64,000 nt of DNA. Origin: Trichomonas vaginalis G3. Lineage: Eukaryota; Parabasalia; Trichomonadida; Trichomonadidae. Position 1 is the first letter of the stretch, and each line of letters starts with the position of its first letter. A model generated the notes under the pieces. The model ran no database searches and was not told the DNA's origin. It worked only from the letters and a program-made list of their open reading frames with translations. A program made the position numbers and the translations under genes. The stretch lies in contig NC_067205.1 in NCBI RefSeq assembly GCF_026262505.1, positions 9,672,001 through 9,736,000 of the forward strand, written 5' to 3'. Positions 41,919 through 53,074 of this stretch are shown one piece after another.

Positions 41919-44221
41919 TTATGTTGCCAGCATAAGAATGACTGAAGAATTACAAATGCTTTTAATTGAGTGATGTTTCTTGGAGTTGTGGTAAATTCCA
42001 CATGAAATAATAAGTCGTCGAGGAATACCTGATCCAACAATCATATTGAGATAATCAATAGTTGTGTTTTCAATAATAAGAGGACAACAAATAGAACGGC
42101 ATTCAAAAAATGAATGTGATTCAACAGTTTCGGCTGAAAGAGGGAAGTTGATGTGTTGAAGATTCAAACAGTTGTTGAATGAATATTGTTCAATCAGTGA
42201 AACAGTGTTTGGAAGAATAGTGATGTTATATATGTTGTTGCATTCATTGAATGAATAACTGCAGATAACATTGCAGTTAAGAATAAGTGAGTTCTCTGAA
42301 GAATTAATTACATGGTAAATAAGATAATATTTTGATTCATTCTTATAGTAAAGAGTATTATCAATACATTTGTAGTTATCTGATTCGAAATTACTTATGT
42401 TTTGAAGTGAATTACATCCTCTAAATGAATTATATGATATTTCAGAAAGTGAATTTGTGCTTGAAAATATGATTGATTTAAGATTTCTGCAGTTTAAGAA
42501 AGAATTTTCTGATATTGTTTCAACTGATGAAGGAATATTTATACTCTCTAAACAATAACAATTCTCAAATGATTTTTCACCAATATGTATTGATCCTTCA
42601 TCAATATTTATATTTTTTATTTGAGTGCACCCAGAAAAGCATTTATTAGGAATATTTAACATATTACTTACATTTAATAAATTTGTACAATTCTCAAAAG
42701 CATTGCCCATGATCATAAAATTGTTCGAAGCAAAGTTCACTGAAGTCAAATTCATGCAATTTGAAAATGTTCCAAATCCTAATGTATTTAAATTACCATA
42801 AGATAAATTAAATGAAAATAGTCTTGAGCAATTTTTAAATGCATAATCTCCGATTTCTAAAAGTGCTGAATTGGATTCAAAATATATTTTAGTTATGTCT
42901 GAATTTTCAAAAGCTCGCTCTTTGATTTTTGTGACTGATTTATGAATAGTTATTCCATTCGTGTAATTATATCCCCAATATTCATAAATTTCTGTTTGTT
43001 TTGAATTCATAATCATAGAATCTGTAGTAATAATAAGATCTGGTTCATTTATATATGAAACCGATACATGCATATTTTTTGAATTGTTTCATTTGAAAAC
43101 AAAGTCTTATTTGCAAAACACATTGTACAATCAGGTGAAGTACGCGAAATGAAATAATCTCCAAAAATGATAAATGGTGGGCAATGAAAAATAATGAGTT
43201 CGAGGCTAATGCAATACTCAAATACACCGCGGCCAATGTAATCAAAAGGTCCTAAAAATGTGATATTTGTCAAATTAGTGCAAAAATTGAATGCATAACT
43301 ATTAATGTTCTTTACATTTTCTGGGATAGTTATGCTATTGATAGGTGAACCGAAAAAGCATCCCACTCCAATTGTTATGAGAGAACCTGGAAGTTCTATT
43401 GTTTGAAAATTAGTACCCCAAAAGCAATTTTCACCCAAAGAAATGACTGAATTTGGAAATGTTATTGATTTAATATTAGAATTCTCAAAACAACTGTCTC
43501 CTAAAGTTGTGACACTATCTGGAATTTCTGATGATTTGTTACAAATAAAGAATAAAATAATTTTATTTGGAGATAAAACAAAGTTGTTATTTTCAATTAC
43601 AAAGAATTTATTTTTAGGATGAATTGTAAGATTTGTTAATTTTGCATCAGAAAATGCTGCTCCATTAATTTTAGAGACTTTTTCTGGAATTTGAAACGAA
43701 GTAATGTTAGTATCATAAAATACATGATGTTCTAATGAAGTTAAATTTGAACCTTCTTCAAAAGTAACATTTTCTAGCTTAGAGCAGGAAACAAATGCCC
43801 TATCACCAATTTTTTCAACAGATGCTGGGACTAAAATACTTTTTATTAAATTACAATATATAAAAGCCCCAGAACTTATTTCAAGAAGTCCTTTTGGTAA
43901 GAGTATTTTTTCAACTCTATTGCAACCATAAAATGCTTTCTCGCGTATATATTTAAGTTTATTGCAATATGATAAATTTATAGTAGTAAGAAACAGGCAA
44001 TCATTAAAACTATTTGATCCAATTGTTGTTAAGTTTGGGTTGTCTTCAAATGAAAATGAAATTAATGAAATCAATCCATTAAAGCATTCATTTTGTATTT
44101 TTTCGCATTTAGCTGATATTCTGAGATATGGTGATGTATCATTGACTTTAATGAGGCTTTTTCCGTCTTCTGAATAAAAACTTTCATTAATATCTTTGAA
44201 ATCAAGAGCCAAAAGGATCAT
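41919..44221 (-). pseudogene. BspA-like leucine-rich-repeat protein 4, one-base frameshift
   Basis: The start is at 44221 (MILLALDFKDINESFYSEDG). The frame runs to about 43075 and then continues in another frame to 41919. The switch is at a run of A on the coding strand: six here, seven at the same place in copy 3 (plus-strand T run at about 39667). The second half, from 43061 back to 42257, reads the same base for base as 39655-38851 of copy 3, while the first half differs more. The C-terminal block ends differently from the other copies (NSSVILMLAT). Pseudogene or sequencing error; LRR_5 repeats as in the other copies. Confidence 0.88.
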
Positions 44222-44579
44222 TATAGTAAGTCATTTATAAATAGTTTCATAAGTATCGTTGTTTGTTAATGTAATTTGAAATAAAAAAAAATATGAAAAT
44301 TAGTTAAAATTGATCTTTGGTACATATGTAGATATAACATTTAATACCCAAATTAATATGCAATTATTAATTCCTAAAATTCGAATTTGTCAAAATATCA
44401 AACTACTCATTCTTTAACATTTTGAAGTGAGAAAATTCTGAAGTTTACGTTTAAAAAAACGAATTAATTCAGTTGCTACAAAATACACGTATTAAAAATG
44501 AAAGAATGAATTAGTAAGCTGTATTTATTCAAGAAAAAAAAGATAAAAAACAAAAGATAAAAAAGAATAAAAATAGATA
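44222..44579. other. Intergenic, BspA copy 4 to SLC12
   Basis: AT-rich. It is similar over much of its length to 40825-41222, the corresponding spacer of the neighbouring copy, which supports a segmental duplication. Confidence 0.6.
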
Positions 44580-47021
44580 TTAAGCACTGAATGTGATGAC
44601 GTTTTCGTTGTTGCCGCGTGACCAAATAAATGGGGGCATAGAATCACTAACAAAGCCCATCAAACTAGTCCATAATTCTGGTGTAACATTGACTTTTGGA
44701 ATTGGTATAGTGCAGATGATCAATGATGAGTTGTCTGAGTATTTCATCAAGAATTCGCGAAGTTTCAAGAATTTGTTGACTGCTTTTGTGTCTGTGTCAT
44801 TCTGTGCTTGAATCTTGCAGTCGTTCCACTGTGCATACATGTCTTCTTTAGGAAGTTCGCTCATCCCTTTGACAACTAAGATCTGTGCTTTGATTCGGAA
44901 GAGATGAAGCAACTTAGATAGTTTGACTTGGACATCTGTGATCTCTCTACCATCTGGAAGAATTGTGAAAAGTCTGATGTCGCATTTCTTCCATGCTGAG
45001 TGTGTCGAAAGGAGATATCCAACTAACAATGTAAGACCACCATCATCTGCAAGCCACCAAATATCCAGTGGGAAGTGGTTTTCGACATTGATATCGAATG
45101 TATCGAAATTCCTTGAAATCAAAACACCCATTGATGAATCAATGGCTGCACAAACTAATGAGAAGAAACGTGGTGATGTTGAGAAATGTGTTGCAATAAT
45201 GTTTGGTTTAACTTTTCCATAACCAACGGCATTAGCAATCAAACGTGAGCACAAATCAGCATCAATAGATCCCCAGTAATGTGTGAAACCAGCATTGTTG
45301 ATTGTGTCTTTCTGTTCATCTGATAAAATACCTAAACATGAGATACCCATGATCGAATATGATTTATCAATGACTTGGTTGAATGGTAACATGTTGATGA
45401 TTGATTTCTCAACTGAACTCTCGCGTTCTGCATCAATGACATATTCGATTTGTGGACGATATGTTTTGACATTATCTTGGATACCTCCGAGTTTTTCAAG
45501 TTTAGAAACTGTATCTGTGAATAAAAGTGAAATAGGGAATTCACCCCAATTGTTTGCATTTGTAACACCCCAGTGGAAATATGCAAGAATCGCAAGACAT
45601 GCACCAACTGTTGCTAATGAGAAAACCCAGTTGATCAAGAACATGCCAATGATCATAAGAGCTGCACCTAATACATCTAAAATAGGATGATGGTACTTCC
45701 AACTTGGACGCCATGAAGGAGAACGTGACATAGAACCAACAAGACAAGCAGCACAAATAAGTGCAAATGAAATGAGGAAAAACATTGTAAGAATTGTACC
45801 AACAGTGTTCAAATCTTTGAAAATAAAACATGAAACAGCAACAATCAAGAAACCTAAAATGAAGCCGCGAACTGGATCATTTGATGATGCTTTGCCAACA
45901 GCGAAGAAATCAAAGACTTTTGGAAGAATTTTGTCTTCGCATAATGATTGGAATGTCTTTGGACCACCAATTAAAGCTGCTGATGCTGATGATACAGCAG
46001 CACCAATTATACCAAGATAAACAAGTGGTCCCCAAAGAGACATGTCGCACATAATTGTTGTATCTGTTAATAATACGTTCTTTGTAGCAGCACTTGCAAG
46101 AATGATGGCTGTGATCATGTTCAATAGTGTTGTTGTGATGATAGCACCAATTGTACCTACAGGAATTGACTTCTGTGGATCAGCAAGATCTCCACTGATA
46201 TTTGCACCGGCCATGATACCTGTACAGCCTGGGAAGAAGACGGCAAATACTGTAAAGAAGTTTTCTCCTGGTAAATAACTTGCCCAAAGGTTGTTCTTGA
46301 GGTTTGAAACTTTCCATCTTGGAGTATTTTTGTTTAAGAGGCCAAAGAAGAAACCGATCATGGCAACTCCGATCAATGCTGATAGACAGTATTCCATATA
46401 GCATTCTACCTTGAGAGAAGTGCATATAATCAAAAGTAAAATGAAAATTAAAGAAATAGCTATTATTTCGTGATCCCATTTGCCGCCATTTGTAATATAT
46501 CCGCCATGCCAAGCTTGAACTACATCGACAAATGAGAATGAGTGGAGAACTGCACTGAATGTTGTTGCAAATGAGAAAATGACACCAATTGTGCCACCCC
46601 AATCGGCACCTAAAGAGCGTGAGATGAAGTAGTAGACACCACCACCACGTACTAAGCCATTAGAAACGATTGCTGATAATGATAATGTTGTTAAAATAGT
46701 AGCTACACCAGAAACAAGGATTAAAACGAGTGCCATAACAAGTCCACAGTTGCCTACCACCCATCCAAGTCTTAAGTAATAGACAGCGGATAAAATTGAC
46801 AAAATGCATCGCATATATACGCCATTAAACGTTCCAAAGTTGGGACTTTCGTATTTTTTCTCATTTGATTTCTCGTGTTTCTCTGCTTCCTTGTCTGCTC
46901 TGATATCGACTAATTTTTGTCTTGGTAATCCCCAATCATTGTAGAACGCGGTATCTGGAAGATGTTCGTGTTCATCCAATGGAGAAGGGATCATTGAGTT
47001 ATCCAGATTTTTCAACTCCAT
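44580..47021 (-). CDS. SLC12-family cation-chloride cotransporter
   Basis: 813 residues. It moves chloride together with K+ and/or Na+ across a membrane and belongs to the APC superfamily. The cytosolic N-terminus is about 65 residues. The family hallmark segments follow: NFGTFNGVYMRCILSI, then YYLRLGWVVGNCG (TM1), then TTLSLSAIVSNGLVRGGGVY and FISRSLGADWGGTIG, with about 12 membrane segments up to about residue 500. The cytosolic C-terminal SLC12 domain includes DIWWLADDGGLTLLVGYLL. It is shorter than animal NKCC/KCC (about 1100). Substrates cannot be fixed from sequence. This is the only complete copy; three 3' or internal pieces of relatives lie in the BspA cluster downstream. Confidence 0.94.
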   Translation of the reverse strand: MELKNLDNSMIPSPLDEHEHLPDTAFYNDWGLPRQKLVDIRADKEAEKHEKSNEKKYESPNFGTFNGVYMRCILSILSAVYYLRLGWVVGNCGLVMALVLILVSGVATILTTLSLSAIVSNGLVRGGGVYYFISRSLGADWGGTIGVIFSFATTFSAVLHSFSFVDVVQAWHGGYITNGGKWDHEIIAISLIFILLLIICTSLKVECYMEYCLSALIGVAMIGFFFGLLNKNTPRWKVSNLKNNLWASYLPGENFFTVFAVFFPGCTGIMAGANISGDLADPQKSIPVGTIGAIITTTLLNMITAIILASAATKNVLLTDTTIMCDMSLWGPLVYLGIIGAAVSSASAALIGGPKTFQSLCEDKILPKVFDFFAVGKASSNDPVRGFILGFLIVAVSCFIFKDLNTVGTILTMFFLISFALICAACLVGSMSRSPSWRPSWKYHHPILDVLGAALMIIGMFLINWVFSLATVGACLAILAYFHWGVTNANNWGEFPISLLFTDTVSKLEKLGGIQDNVKTYRPQIEYVIDAERESSVEKSIINMLPFNQVIDKSYSIMGISCLGILSDEQKDTINNAGFTHYWGSIDADLCSRLIANAVGYGKVKPNIIATHFSTSPRFFSLVCAAIDSSMGVLISRNFDTFDINVENHFPLDIWWLADDGGLTLLVGYLLSTHSAWKKCDIRLFTILPDGREITDVQVKLSKLLHLFRIKAQILVVKGMSELPKEDMYAQWNDCKIQAQNDTDTKAVNKFLKLREFLMKYSDNSSLIICTIPIPKVNVTPELWTSLMGFVSDSMPPFIWSRGNNENVITFSA

Positions 47022-48117
47022 GGATAAAAGAAAAAAACAAAAATTTGAAATAAAAAAAAATTTTTTTTATCGATGGAATCTCCTATCATCAATTTCGATC
47101 ATGTTCGTTTCAAAGTACATTTCCATTGAGGACAGATCACCGATATATAAGGATAAAAATTAAAAAGGAGTAACCTTTTTTAGCATTGAAATTGAATAGA
47201 CCAATCAAGCTTTCATTTTGAATGATTCATGATTTAACCAAAAATGAAAGCTTCTTGAAATTGCATAATGGCTTTTGATATAAATTATTTCAATATTTGG
47301 TTTATCGTTAATTTTCTCAAAATTGAAACCAAACGATACACAATTGTGTTTGAATTATCCTGTGGGAAATATTTATATAATGGGCTAATTTAAAGAATTA
47401 ATGGTTTTTGCAATTCGATGATCCTATCAAAATTTCTTTTAAAATTTTGCTTTCAGGGAAATTATGAGTATATTATTGTCTGATTCTAAAAATATCGAAA
47501 TCGGAATTTTATTATAACTTTTTATTTAATTGTTCCGTTCCATCGCTAAATTTAACCCTATTAGTTAGAATTTATATAAATTCTCTATTTTTGGTGATTT
47601 AATTGATGTTCTAATAAAAGAAAGGATGGGACAATAATCGTCTCAAACTGATGGACCACATTGAGATATTTTTCCAACTGAAATATATTTGTTTTGGCAT
47701 ATAAAGTGGTGTTTGGAATATCATCTGTGAAATTGGTTAATTGGATTGAAATTTTAAGAGATTTACTTTGAATTGTCTTATTAATAGAATAAATATGATC
47801 TCATTATCTCCTACATAATTAATTTAATACAAATTTCTGCTAAAGTCTCAGTTCAAGATTTCAAAAATTTATCGAATAAAGAATGGAACATTGAGAATAT
47901 GATGTTAACAGTGTATCAAAGCTATAGTTGGGTTATTTAGATGCCTCAAACTTACCGCAATCAACCTTTCAATGACCCTATCGATAAAATCGAGGATAAT
48001 TATGAGTAATTTGCCTGCAAATTGTTTGTTTATAATCGTGTCAATTTGTTTTTGTGAAAAATACATCATACAATGATAATCTAATCATCAAATTTTCTGA
48101 TTAACATCAAAGAATAT
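47022..48117. other. Intergenic upstream of SLC12
   Basis: About 1.1 kb, AT-rich. No gene or clear repeat was recognised. The last nine bases (48109-48117, AAAGAATAT) are the left target duplication of the adjacent Mutator-like element. Confidence 0.4.
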
Positions 48118-50395
48118 GGGTCATTATTGATTTTGTAATTTAATCGTCATCGTTATCGATTTTGTAATTTAATCGTTATCGTCTTTTTCTAAACGTGCAT
48201 TTTTTGCTTTCGGAGCTATTGAACATACATTGGCCCTTACCAGCAATTGAAAACTATTTTTCATTATCAACAATTACATTACTCCGAGTTATTCATCAAT
48301 CAATGAAAATCGATATATAGTCCATACTTCAATTTACAATATTGGCAAGTCCAATTTCACTTGGCATATTTAACTCATATAGAAAAACCAGTTGGAATCG
48401 GCAAAATTATCTTTAATTCCATACATAAGAAAAAAAAATTATAAAGTTCTTCAATAATAGCAAACTAATAGTTTAAATAGATTTACAAGTATCGCCCATC
48501 TACTTTTGATATAATTCACATATTAAATGTAGAAAACTGGTTTAAAATAAATATTTCAAAAGTTCGAAAACGATTTATGAAAAAATAACGTGATGACATT
48601 TACTAAATTTGCTCTGTATTAAAGTATCGATGATAGAAAGAGCATATTTTGTAAATATTTCAAAAATATTTAAAAATCGGAGAAATTGTATTGTAATGTA
48701 CTATAATTATGTTACAAATCCGATTCAATACTAATCCTTCGCTATTGAAGTTGTTTTGAGAAGGATATTCTCTAAATTCTTGATAAATCTTTAAAATCTA
48801 GAGTAATCGTTTTGTAAACTTAACAAAACTAAAATGTATACCAATAGATTGGCATTTTCTACGTTTTCAAAGTGAGAGAGTGTAAATTCTTTTTTTTTAT
48901 CCTATTAAGGGTATAGTCCACTAAAAATTTTTAAGTTTTGACAATGAAAATAAGCTCTGTGACCATGTAAATATATATCTATGCAAAACGAGAGGTTATG
49001 CCATAATTTTTTTTAGTTATCAAATTTTCCTTTTTTTGAGAGAAGTCTCTCAATAATTTGAGAAGAATCTTTGATATAAAGAGATACACATTTGTAGAAC
49101 GAAGTAAGTGTTTTCCAAACATGTTCTTAAAAATAAATAAAATAATACAAATCTTTATTCAATCTTTTGATATTGTTGGTCCTCTCTTTGTGAAAATACT
49201 TAACTTCAAAGAGTATTATGTTTTACCTAGTGAGGACCTTAAGTTTGCAAAAACATAATAAAAGTAAAATAAAAAAGATCGGATTTATCACAAAACTTCG
49301 AGTATTATAGGATTTAATATATTTTCTTAGTAGATTATATGATTTAGTTTCTTAAAATCTAAAGTATTTCTTGAGGAAAATATAAATTGAAATTCAAAAA
49401 GTAAAAAAAATGTAAACAAATCAAATTTTAAATGGACCAAATGTTGATTTTTCATTCGTTTTCTCATTATCGAAAAAAATTTGGAAAGCTAAGAAGTCAA
49501 TAACAAGTTATATAATACAACAAAACCCACATCGGATATGTTTTCATCAAATAGTCTCCTAGATTTGTTATGAAATTAAAATATCATGATATTTTAAGGG
49601 CTTTTGATTTCAATATTAGAATTATTCAGTTATGTCGTGCTAATATCAATTGCTTTATACAATTAATCGTTTACAAGCTGCAAAAATCGAACAATAATTT
49701 GACTTTGTAAAAAAAGTGCGTCATTTTTATTCGTTATACTTACAAAATGTAAACATTACGAGAAACATTTACATTTGTAAATGTAACAAGTAAAGTTGTC
49801 TCGCATAATTTGACTTTGTAAAAAAAGTGCGTCATTTTTATTCGTTATACTTACAAAATGTAAACATTACGAGAAACATTTACATTTGTAAATGTAACAA
49901 GTAAATACATCAGATTTAAATTGTAAATGTAGTTTATCTCTCTCATCTCCTTTTTAAAAGGTATTACATACATACGAACGCATGGGTCACTCAATAATTA
50001 GCGTGATAATAATTGAGGATAGACTGTAATCGTAATTTTATTTTTGGACTTATATTTCGACATTTTGAAGTCGCTTGAAAGTCTTGCAAATGATTAAATT
50101 TGGAAAATTTGACCTAAGTCTGCATTATTTTGATGACTTAAACAATTCTATAAATCTGTTTTCCTAAAAATTTAAAAAGATATAATTTCAATTTCCCTAA
50201 ATTTATGTAATTCATATATCACCAAAATATTTGGACTGCATTTCGTTTGTCTGCACCTAATTAAAGTCTAAATACCAATTAATTTTGGAGTTGCATTGCT
50301 TTTAATGTAAAAATGCACGTTTAGAAAAAGACGATAACGATTAAATTACAAAATCGATAACGACGACGATTAAATTACAAAATCGATAACCTCTC
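48118..50395 (+). mobile_element. Non-autonomous Mutator-like element, copy A (2278 bp)
   Basis: Flanked by the 9-bp direct repeat AAAGAATAT (48109-48117 and 50396-50404), the length usual for Mutator-like elements. The ends are inverted repeats of about 87 bp; the outermost 12 or so bases are looser (GGGTCATTATTG against GAGAGGTTATCG) and the rest is almost perfect. Each end contains a directly repeated segment around GATTTTGTAATTTAATCG. No transposase is encoded; the only frame, 66 residues at 49058-49258, matches nothing I know. A nearly identical inverted copy lies at 59060-61337. Confidence 0.92.
49694..49915 (+). repeat. 111-bp tandem duplication inside Mutator-like copy A
   Basis: The segment starting ATAATTTGACTTTGT at 49694 is repeated from 49805 with almost no change. 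The same duplication is in copy B at about 59540-59762, so it predates the separation of the two copies. Confidence 0.85.
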
Positions 50396-50610
50396 AAAGA
50401 ATATCATTGGTTAAAAAAAATGGAATGGCCTGAATAGTTTTGATGATTCGTGGAATATGGTTTGAATAATTTCAGTCAATGTTAGAAAAAATAATTAATA
50501 AAGTATATGATAGATTAAAATAGATTTATTAAAATAACAAAATAGTTGATATGATGATATATTACATGTATTTGCGCATATTGAATGAGTTCGTGAATTA
50601 TTCGAAAAAA

Positions 50611-51198
50611 TTAGAAGAACTTAAGATAGAGAATTAATAAAATTCCTAGTATTAAAAGGCCAACAACTCCGTATGTTATGAGTTTGTTCTTATTTTGTCT
50701 CTTAAACATTCTTGAAACTATATTTCCAGTATCATCAACTGTTGCATCGATTTCATGGACGTGCTGATGTGTGTTGAGTAATTTTGTTCGTTGATCTCTG
50801 AGTGATGTTAGGATTCCATTGCCAATATCAACTGTTTGCGACATAACAGCCTGTGTTTCATTTAGAGATACGGCTGCTTGGCGTTCTCTGTCTGTAACTT
50901 TGGCATTAGCGAGTAAAGCGACTCTTTTTTGTGTAGTTTTCAACTTATCTTCGAGATTTGAAATTTCGGTTTTATAATTTTGGACAAGTTTCTGATATTC
51001 ATACTTTTCATTTGTTGTAACAAGAATGATTTCGTTTTCTAATTCGGTAAGTGCATCTTTTGCACCACTAATTTTGTTTAACATGTCTTCTATAACTGGT
51101 TCTGTCCATTGAAGCTCACCGCTATCCATTTTATGTGCATCATTCGTGACTTCTCTAATGATTCCTTTAATCTCTTCGGAATAAAACTCAGCAGACAT
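50611..51198 (-). CDS. Qb-SNARE of the Vti1 family
   Basis: 195 residues. A membrane-fusion SNARE that would pair with other Q- and R-SNAREs at Golgi, endosome or lysosome-like membranes. There is an N-terminal three-helix region (about 1-100) and a SNARE motif at about 112-170 containing QTVDIGNGILTSLRDQR and IDATVDDTGNIVSRMFK, with Asp at the zero layer where Vti1 proteins commonly have Asp. A single C-terminal membrane anchor follows (about 174-194, YGVVGLLILGILLILYLKFF). It is slightly shorter than the usual 215-230 residues. The first ATG follows a TCATTC initiator. Confidence 0.85.
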   Translation of the reverse strand: MSAEFYSEEIKGIIREVTNDAHKMDSGELQWTEPVIEDMLNKISGAKDALTELENEIILVTTNEKYEYQKLVQNYKTEISNLEDKLKTTQKRVALLANAKVTDRERQAAVSLNETQAVMSQTVDIGNGILTSLRDQRTKLLNTHQHVHEIDATVDDTGNIVSRMFKRQNKNKLITYGVVGLLILGILLILYLKFF

Positions 51199-51211
51199 TA
51201 AAAATTACAAA

Positions 51212-51222
51212 AAAATGAATGA
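51212..51222 (-). promoter_or_regulatory. Candidate initiator (Inr) of the Vti1-like gene
   Basis: TCATTCATTTT on the minus strand, about 14-24 bases before the ATG, holds two overlapping TCAYW matches. Confidence 0.5.
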
Positions 51223-51523
51223 ATTTGGAAAAGTGACAAATTTTTGAAAATATTTCATGATTAAAAATGAAGAAAAATGCATAAGGATGCTTTAATTAAT
51301 GCAAAATCAAATCTGTCAATTTTCCGATTATTTTTTTCTAAATTTTTGATCGGATTGTTTATGAAATATTCAAGATCAAAACCCCATTCAAAGTAAGACA
51401 CTAGCTTGTACATAGATGTGGCTTTGTGGATTGATTATCTAGCTAAAACGAAATAAATATGAAAATATAAAGAATAATAAATAACAATTTAGAGCATATA
51501 AACGCATAAAAAACAACATATAC

Positions 51524-52414
51524 TTATAAGTCAATATCATCAATATCTAAAACTTGATCAACTAAATCTTTTCTAATTTCTGAAAATGTAATCGGTGAAT
51601 CCTTGAGTTTTGTAATATCTTCTATGAGAGAAATAGCATTCTCTGTTGATGAGCAGAAGAACCCGAGTAAAAATGATGGATTCAAACTTTTCATTTTAAT
51701 TCCTCGAGGAGGAACTTCAAAAAACTCGCTATGGTCAAATGATGATGCAACAGCTTGTTTTGTAACATGTGGGTCGAAATATACGACATTCTGGTCTTCA
51801 GATAAACCAACTAAAAAATAACTGAAATCAGAAGATCCGCTAACTGCGCCAAGGAACTCAGGACGTTGAAATGTATACTTAATGAAAGGAATAAATTTTT
51901 GTTCAACGTCTTTCATTCCAAGTAAAATCGGAATTAAAAGAAGAAAAGGAGCTCGCATTGTTTTGACATCCTCTGGTATGATATTGGAATCTTTTGAGAT
52001 TAAAACTGATAATTTCAGATCTTTGAAAATTGATTCAATAGTTGCAGCCAACTGCGAAGGTTTAGCCCATGTTCCTGGTTTGACACCAAATAACTCACTT
52101 CTGTAAACTAAATTCTGTATTGAAAATGGCATCTCTACGCGATCTTCAAAAAGACTGAACATCGGAATTTCGTTAAAAACAGTAAAAAAATACTCTGCAT
52201 CAACAGGGGCATAGTTTAAAAAGTATGATGCAATTAATCCTTGTGCAGATCTGTAGCAGCAGCCCCAACCTGAATCCGAAGTGATATTTCCTGGTTGAAT
52301 TGCTTGGAAATTACATCTGTATGTAAAGCGTGGTATATTTTCGTATTTTTTAATATCACCTTTTGTTAATGGAACTGATGAAAGCCCACATGCCTCAGAA
52401 ATTTTCTTCAACAT
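51524..52414 (-). CDS. ATG4-type cysteine protease (peptidase C54)
   Basis: 296 residues. It trims the C-terminus of ATG8 and releases ATG8 from lipid, serving autophagy. Seen: the active-site Cys52 in TSDSGWGCCYRSAQG, which is the family motif, and the Asp214/His216 pair in VYFDPHVTK, with the usual spacing. The region between is short, so the protein is close to a minimal catalytic core (animal and yeast ATG4 are about 400-500). Note two Cys in a row where most members have CM. No targeting signal is seen. The ATG is preceded by a good initiator. Trichomonads keep an ATG8 conjugation system, so the role fits the host. Confidence 0.93.
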   Translation of the reverse strand: MLKKISEACGLSSVPLTKGDIKKYENIPRFTYRCNFQAIQPGNITSDSGWGCCYRSAQGLIASYFLNYAPVDAEYFFTVFNEIPMFSLFEDRVEMPFSIQNLVYRSELFGVKPGTWAKPSQLAATIESIFKDLKLSVLISKDSNIIPEDVKTMRAPFLLLIPILLGMKDVEQKFIPFIKYTFQRPEFLGAVSGSSDFSYFLVGLSEDQNVVYFDPHVTKQAVASSFDHSEFFEVPPRGIKMKSLNPSFLLGFFCSSTENAISLIEDITKLKDSPITFSEIRKDLVDQVLDIDDIDL

Positions 52415-52430
52415 ATAAATTAAAAGGTGC

Positions 52431-52436
52431 CAGTGA
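52431..52436 (-). promoter_or_regulatory. Candidate initiator (Inr) of the ATG4 gene
   Basis: TCACTG on the minus strand fits TCAYW and would give a leader of about 20 bases. Confidence 0.5.
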
Positions 52437-53074
52437 GATTTTAGATCCGATCAATTGTCGTTAAATTAATATATTAATAGCAATAGTAATTTAGTAAATA
52501 TTTTTCTGAATAAAACATCAAATCCATTTTCAATGTGCTCAGAAAAATTGATGGATAAATTTATGCATATGTCCAAAATTGTACTTAAAGGAATTATCAC
52601 AAAAATAAAATGATGATAGTTGATTTACAGCTATTCAATTTTGAAATTTTTGATAAAGAAAAAATTCGGTTCCCAATAAAGAGTTACTTTCATTTCTCTA
52701 TCATTTTCCTCATATATGTATCTGTTTCTCTTAGAAAAATCGCAATTCTATAAGTTTATTATAATGATGCGAGATAAAAGACATCGTGATTATGTTATTC
52801 ATGAACCATTTAGGCATGAACCAATTTCACATTGAATCAGAAATTTTGATTTGAATATGTTTAAATGGAAAGCATAGGTTAAAGAAAAATCTTAAATGAA
52901 ATTCATCGAAAAATTAATATTGTTATGAATTATGACACAAATATGGATATAATAAAGTAATTGTTAATGAATGAGTTCAGTATATCACTGCATAAACTAT
53001 TTCCAATGAAGAGATCTAAAAAAAAAGTTGTTATTAGACAAAACAAAAAATATAAACATTTATTTACAATACAT
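52437..53074. other. Intergenic, ATG4 to Hrd3-like gene
   Basis: AT-rich, nothing recognised. Confidence 0.4.

Noticed and set aside
49058..49258. 66-residue frame in the Mutator-like element as a gene (also 60197-60397)
   Set aside because: It is identical in both copies only because the elements are; it has no recognisable motif and the element is otherwise non-coding. Kept as a mention only.
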